Positions 60,504 through 64,000 of a stretch of 64,000 bases of DNA are shown one piece after another; position 1 is the stretch's first letter; every line of letters begins with the position of its first letter. Both the position numbers and the translations under genes were made by a program. Under the pieces are notes generated by a model. That model was not told the origin of the DNA, searched no databases, and saw only the letters and a list, made by a program, of their open reading frames with translations. Origin of the DNA: DUPU01 sp050952465 (GTDB taxonomy: Bacteria; Bacillota; Dehalobacteriia; Dehalobacteriales; Dehalobacteriaceae); the NCBI GenBank assembly GCA_050952465.1, contig JBMNKZ010000014.1:124001-188000 (forward strand), written 5' to 3'.

Positions 60504-61568
60504 TTAAATAACTTTCTTAATTGCTCTTCCCGTTACTAAAATGACTGGTCCCAGGATCACTCCTCCGGCACCGAAAAACTGCAGGCCAATGAAAATAGCA
60601 GCTAAGGTAGCCAAAGGATGCACATCAATAGTATCCGCAACTAGTTTAGGCTCCAGAATCTGTCTTTGCACGATGATGATGATGTAGAGTACCAGCAAAC
60701 TAATTGTCAGTTTTATGTTCCCTAATACCAGGGAAATAATAATCCAAGGGACAAATACCATCCCTGGCCCCAAGACCGGCAAGATATCAAAAAAACCTGT
60801 CAAAAGGCCCATGGTAAAAGCATATTCCATGCCCAAAATTGATAAGCCGGTAATGGTAATAACTGCTGTAATACTGACTAAGGTTAGGATGGCTCCGATA
60901 TAACCGACTAAAGCTCTTGTTAAGTCTCGATAAACGTGTTCCACCCTGCCCTGCCATTTCTTTGGTACTAAACCTAAGAAGAACTTTTCTATCTTTTCCT
61001 TATCCCGGCTGAAAAAGAAAGTGGCAATAATGGTGATGACCAATACAATAAAGATATTAGGTAATGAAGTCAGTAAATGCAAGATTGCATTAATCGCTGA
61101 ATAAATAAAATCTGTTGCTGTACCCGTAATACTGGTAATAGTCTGCTGGATCTGGGCCATTACCTCCGGCTTAAGATCAATAGTATAATATAAATACTCG
61201 GCTTCTTGAAAGATTCGGGTAAAGATCTTATTAAAATCAGGCATATTTCCGGACAATCGTTGCAACTCAAAGACGAGTTTAGAAATAATTAAGACCAATA
61301 TCCCGGAAATTGTCCCAAAAACAGCTAATAATACCGATAAAACAGCAAATCCTCTGGGCAGTTTCAAATGTTTAGTAAGCCATTTTACTATCGGGTCTAT
61401 TAACACTGCTACCACCAAAGCAAAAATAAAAGGTATAAGAGCCGGAAAAACAAAGGAAATTATCTCACCGGCGGCCGGCATAATGAAATAATATATTAAA
61501 TACAAACTAATACAAACAGCCGTAACAGTACCTGCTTTAATCAGACGATCCATCCAATTCACCTCCAC
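60504..61568 (-). CDS. AI-2E family membrane protein
   Basis: 354 residues, about seven hydrophobic segments, with typical C-terminal stretches (LTGFFDILPVLGPGMVFVPW, GLQFFGAGGVILGP). The family includes YtvI-type sporulation proteins and Na+/H+ or signal exporters; the substrate cannot be inferred. Inserted between cdsA and dxr in the envelope/isoprenoid run. Confidence 0.85.
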   Translation of the reverse strand: MEVNWMDRLIKAGTVTAVCISLYLIYYFIMPAAGEIISFVFPALIPFIFALVVAVLIDPIVKWLTKHLKLPRGFAVLSVLLAVFGTISGILVLIISKLVFELQRLSGNMPDFNKIFTRIFQEAEYLYYTIDLKPEVMAQIQQTITSITGTATDFIYSAINAILHLLTSLPNIFIVLVITIIATFFFSRDKEKIEKFFLGLVPKKWQGRVEHVYRDLTRALVGYIGAILTLVSITAVITITGLSILGMEYAFTMGLLTGFFDILPVLGPGMVFVPWIIISLVLGNIKLTISLLVLYIIIIVQRQILEPKLVADTIDVHPLATLAAIFIGLQFFGAGGVILGPVILVTGRAIKKVI

Positions 61569-61588
61569 CTAGCTATTTTTCGATGGGC

Positions 61589-61610
61589 GGGCACCGTAAA
61601 TATGGTGCCC
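61589..61610. repeat. REP-like palindrome, variant
   Basis: GGGCACC-GTAAATAT-GGTGCCC followed by CTAC, in the cdsA/AI-2E gap. It shares the CCCCTAC edge with the GGGTTGCAT family. Confidence 0.55.
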
Positions 61611-61632
61611 CTACAAATAATCCAACTTTCCA

Positions 61633-62418
61633 CTATCCAATTAAAAATGGTTTTAAAGAATAAAACACCAAAGGTACAACCATGGTTAAGCTATCAAAAC
61701 GATCCAAAATTCCACCGTGACCGGGGATGATGTTTCCGGAGTCCTTCACACCTGCCCACCGCTTCACGGCAGATTCCAGAAGATCTCCCGCCTGCCCCGC
61801 TAAAGATGCCAAAAAAGTTACAGTAAGCAAAACCCCAAGAGGCAAATTATTGAAATATTCACTTAAGAAAAAAACTACCAGAACACAAAGGAGTGTACCG
61901 CCGATTGCCCCCTCTACCGTTTTATTAGGGCTAATAATGGGGCTAAGCTTATGCCGTCCTAAAAAGCGTCCGGAAAAATAAGCTCCTGTATCTGTGGTCC
62001 AGGTAATGATAAAGCATAAAACTATATAATTAAATCCCTGAGGAAAAGTTTCCCTAATTATTAGTAAATGAGAAAGGGTCCAGGCGAAAAGAAATACCCC
62101 TGTAAAGGAATATGTCAACTCTTCTAATGATACCATCCCCAAGATAAGAGGGAAGACATGGAGTAGAAGTATTACAAATAATATTTCACCTGGTATCAAA
62201 GCCGTCACCCATGCGGAACCTATGATTAAAAGGCCGGCCACATATCCAAAAATAAAAAATGTCTTGTATCCCCGATTTCTCATCATCCTACCATATTCAT
62301 AAAGTCCTAATAAAATGATTATTCCTACACCAAACTTAAACCAGAATCCTCCGATATAGGAAGCCCAAATAATAAGAGGAATACCTACCAAAGCACTGAT
62401 TATTCGCTGCCAAAGCAT
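61633..62418 (-). CDS. cdsA: Phosphatidate cytidylyltransferase (CdsA)
   Basis: 261 residues, about eight membrane segments and the C-terminal signature SAVKRWAGVKDSGNIIPGHGGILDRFDSL. Makes CDP-diacylglycerol for phospholipids. It begins 3 bp after the uppS stop. Confidence 0.96.
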   Translation of the reverse strand: MLWQRIISALVGIPLIIWASYIGGFWFKFGVGIIILLGLYEYGRMMRNRGYKTFFIFGYVAGLLIIGSAWVTALIPGEILFVILLLHVFPLILGMVSLEELTYSFTGVFLFAWTLSHLLIIRETFPQGFNYIVLCFIITWTTDTGAYFSGRFLGRHKLSPIISPNKTVEGAIGGTLLCVLVVFFLSEYFNNLPLGVLLTVTFLASLAGQAGDLLESAVKRWAGVKDSGNIIPGHGGILDRFDSLTMVVPLVFYSLKPFLIG

Positions 62419-62421
62419 TAA

Positions 62422-63201
62422 CTACACTCCTCCGTATCTGCGGTTTCTACCTTGATAACTTAGTATCGCACGATAAAATTCCACTTTATTAAAATCCGGC
62501 CAGTAAATGCTTGTAAAATATAATTCCGCATAAGCTAACTGCCATAAGAGAAAATTACTAATTCTATATTCTCCGGAGGGCCGGATCAAAAGATCAGGAT
62601 CAGGTTGCCCCGCGGTAAAAAAATACGAGGAAAATAACTTTTCTGTAATATCGCTGCTCTTTAATGCCCCTATCTTGACATCCTCTGCAAAAGCTTTGGC
62701 TGCTTCCACTATCTCCATGCGCCCCCCATAATTAAGAGCCACATTTAATTGGAGTCCCGAATTTTGAGCTGTTGTTTTTTCTGCCTTGGATAATTCAACT
62801 CTTGCTTCAGTCGGAAGTTCATTGATCGAACCAATAGTACGAATTTTGATATTCTGCCGATGAAGTTCATCAAGTTCTTTTTGCAAATATTCTACAATTA
62901 GATTCATGAGCACACTAACTTCTTCTTTGGGTCTTTTCCAATTTTCTGTAGAGAAAGCATAAACGGTCAGTACTGGTATTTTTAACTCTACAGAGGCTTC
63001 AATCACTTTTCTCAGTGCTTCTACCCCATACCTATGTCCGGCAGTACGGGGTAACCCCCTCTTTTTTGCCCATCTGCCGTTCCCATCCATAATTATTGCC
63101 AAATGTTGGGGTATTTTAGTCCTGTCCACTTGGGCAAGTAATTTTTTCTCCAAATTCTGTTGTTTTTTATTTTGGAAAATATAGGTCAAAAACTTCCGCA
63201 C
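62422..63201 (-). CDS. uppS: Undecaprenyl diphosphate synthase (UppS/IspU)
   Basis: 259 residues. Catalytic IIMDGNGRWAKKRGLPRTAGHRYG and the C-terminal DPDLLIRPSGEYRISNFLLWQ. The GTG at 63201 has AAAGGAGG 7 bp upstream, so it is the start, not the frame opening at 63243. It makes the C55 carrier lipid for cell wall synthesis from IPP, linking the MEP genes to envelope assembly. Confidence 0.96.
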   Translation of the reverse strand: MRKFLTYIFQNKKQQNLEKKLLAQVDRTKIPQHLAIIMDGNGRWAKKRGLPRTAGHRYGVEALRKVIEASVELKIPVLTVYAFSTENWKRPKEEVSVLMNLIVEYLQKELDELHRQNIKIRTIGSINELPTEARVELSKAEKTTAQNSGLQLNVALNYGGRMEIVEAAKAFAEDVKIGALKSSDITEKLFSSYFFTAGQPDPDLLIRPSGEYRISNFLLWQLAYAELYFTSIYWPDFNKVEFYRAILSYQGRNRRYGGV

Positions 63202-63286
63202 AAGCGAACCTCCTTTAAAGGTTAGGAGGGACACAGTCCCCAATTATGGTTAGGGACACACACATCCTACCCAATTTATTTAAAAT

Positions 63287-63307
63287 GACCCCCTCAAAGA
63301 GGGGGTC
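63287..63307 (-). terminator. Terminator after the ferredoxin gene
   Basis: Minus strand GACCCCCTC-TTT-GAGGGGGTC followed by ATTTTAAAT, 6 bp beyond the ferredoxin stop. Confidence 0.75.
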
Positions 63308-63313
63308 TGAAGA

Positions 63314-63478
63314 TTACTCTTCAATTATTGCACCGCTTGGGCAAGCATCGACACATGCGCCGCACTCTACGCATTCATCTTGGTCAATTACGTAAATGTC
63401 ACCCTCTTTAATGGCATCGTTGGGGCATTCATCCATACAAGTACCACAAGCAACACATTCATCTGTAATTTTATACAA
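63314..63478 (-). CDS. 2[4Fe-4S] ferredoxin
   Basis: 54 residues, with two cluster motifs CVACGTCMDECP and CVECGACVDACP. TTG start at 63478, with AGGAGG 7 bp upstream (GGAGGTGTAGTGGTTG). A clostridial-type ferredoxin; possible electron carrier for IorAB, IspG or the C1 pathway. It has its own terminator. Confidence 0.92.
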   Translation of the reverse strand: MYKITDECVACGTCMDECPNDAIKEGDIYVIDQDECVECGACVDACPSGAIIEE

Positions 63479-63493
63479 CCACTACACCTCCTT

Positions 63494-63709
63494 TCAACTA
63501 CACACCCACTTTTGAAATGACAATATTAATTCTACTTCCTGTCCAGATGTGCGTTGTCGAACTACCCGACAGCCTCCCTCAGGCTGCCCGCCTTTAGTAG
63601 ATTTGGTTATACCAACCGACGTCACGACAAAACCATGCTGTTTTAAAATTTTCACAGCCTCATCTTCATATAATCCTAAAACATCCGGTACAGAAAAATT
63701 AATCATCAC
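63494..63709 (-). CDS. Single-PASTA-domain mini-protein
   Basis: 71 residues resembling one PASTA repeat (VPDVLGLYEDEAVKILKQHGFVV, then RVVRQR and a final beta strand). No signal peptide or membrane anchor, so unlike the extracellular PASTA tails of Ser/Thr kinases. GTG 63709 or ATG 63706 are both possible starts. Located between frr and the ferredoxin gene. Confidence 0.65.
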   Translation of the reverse strand: MMINFSVPDVLGLYEDEAVKILKQHGFVVTSVGITKSTKGGQPEGGCRVVRQRTSGQEVELILSFQKWVCS

Positions 63710-63718
63710 TTATCCTCG

Positions 63719-64000
63719 TTATACTTCCATTATTTCTTTTTCTTTTGTATTCATTACATCATCTATTTTTTTTACAAATTTATCGGTGATTTTTTGTACC
63801 TCGTCCAAACCCCGTTTACTTTCATCTTCGGAAACTTCACGCTCTTTTTCCAGTTCCTTAACCATATCATTAACTTCCCGACGCACATTTCTTACAGCGA
63901 CCCGGGCTTCTTCGGCTTTTTTCCTAACTACCTTAACCAGCTCTTTGCGACGCTCCTCTGTTAATTGAGGAATGCCAATCCTAATTACATTACCGTCATT
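63719..64000 (-). CDS. frr: Ribosome recycling factor (partial, 5' end outside window)
   Basis: The C-terminal 93 residues are visible: NVIRIGIPQLTEERRKELVKVV, VRNVRREVNDMVKELEKE, and the ending KEKEIMEV. This is the conserved three-helix bundle of RRF, which splits post-termination ribosomes with EF-G. The usual order frr-uppS-cdsA is kept with two small genes inserted. Confidence 0.96.
   Translation of the reverse strand, partial: NDGNVIRIGIPQLTEERRKELVKVVRKKAEEARVAVRNVRREVNDMVKELEKEREVSEDESKRGLDEVQKITDKFVKKIDDVMNTKEKEIMEV

Overview
This 64-kb window looks like chromosome from an anaerobic, acetogen- or Peptococcaceae-like Clostridia (Firmicutes). Supporting signs are a PolC-type replicase, SigA, AT-rich sequence with strong AGGAGG ribosome-binding sites, a corrinoid methyltransferase pair, indolepyruvate:ferredoxin oxidoreductase and nickel-pincer lactate racemase genes. 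Genus cannot be fixed from the sequence. Nearly every gene is on the minus strand; the only clear plus-strand unit is the corrinoid pair at 9.3-10.7 kb.

Layout. 0-7.3 kb is a sulfur module (minus strand): an IscR-like Rrf2 regulator, MetA, cysteine desulfurase, IscU, an SQR-like flavoprotein, a second IscU-like scaffold, MetY and the start of LarE. The flavoprotein gene carries an in-frame TGA exactly where sulfide:quinone oxidoreductases have their C-terminal redox cysteine. It is followed by a SECIS-like hairpin, so I read it as a selenoprotein. A deleted cupin pseudogene follows at 7.4-7.6 kb. 7.7-10.8 kb has a choline-kinase-like gene and, on the other strand, a corrinoid protein with its methyl-THF methyltransferase. 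10.8-16.7 kb is a proton-translocating transhydrogenase operon (pntAA-pntAB-pntB) whose PntB has three tandem NADP-binding domains. It is preceded by a near-consensus sigma-54 promoter, an array of GGTA-N8-TACC sites and a TyrR-like sigma-54 activator. RNase P RNA follows.

17.3-24.9 kb is an amino-acid module: a polar amino-acid ABC transporter, a HisC-type aminotransferase and IorAB. The transporter and aminotransferase promoters share the same operator-like motif. 25-33.1 kb is a lactate/2-hydroxyacid module: GlcF/GlcD-type dehydrogenase, TRAP transporter, LarA and a GntR/FadR regulator, with a repeated ACTTGTATACAAGT-type operator in front of gntR, larA and dctP. LarE at the left edge would make the LarA cofactor.

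33.2-64 kb is mostly housekeeping: zinc-ribbon protein, frameshifted Nif3-like gene, TrmK, tRNA-Ile2/Met(CAT) and tRNA-Asn, SigA, DnaG, dGTPase, a Zur-ZnuBCA zinc island, TatC, a degenerate prenyl-synthase-like protein, SpeD, a large phosphatase-like membrane protein, glycosyltransferases, a c-di-GMP-I riboswitch in front of an 86-aa orphan, a PolC that lacks its exonuclease insertion, ProS, and the isoprenoid/envelope run ispG-rseP-dxr-cdsA-uppS, then a ferredoxin, a PASTA mini-protein and frr. Short palindromic repeats lie in several intergenic regions. No CRISPR, complete insertion sequence, prophage or rRNA was seen.
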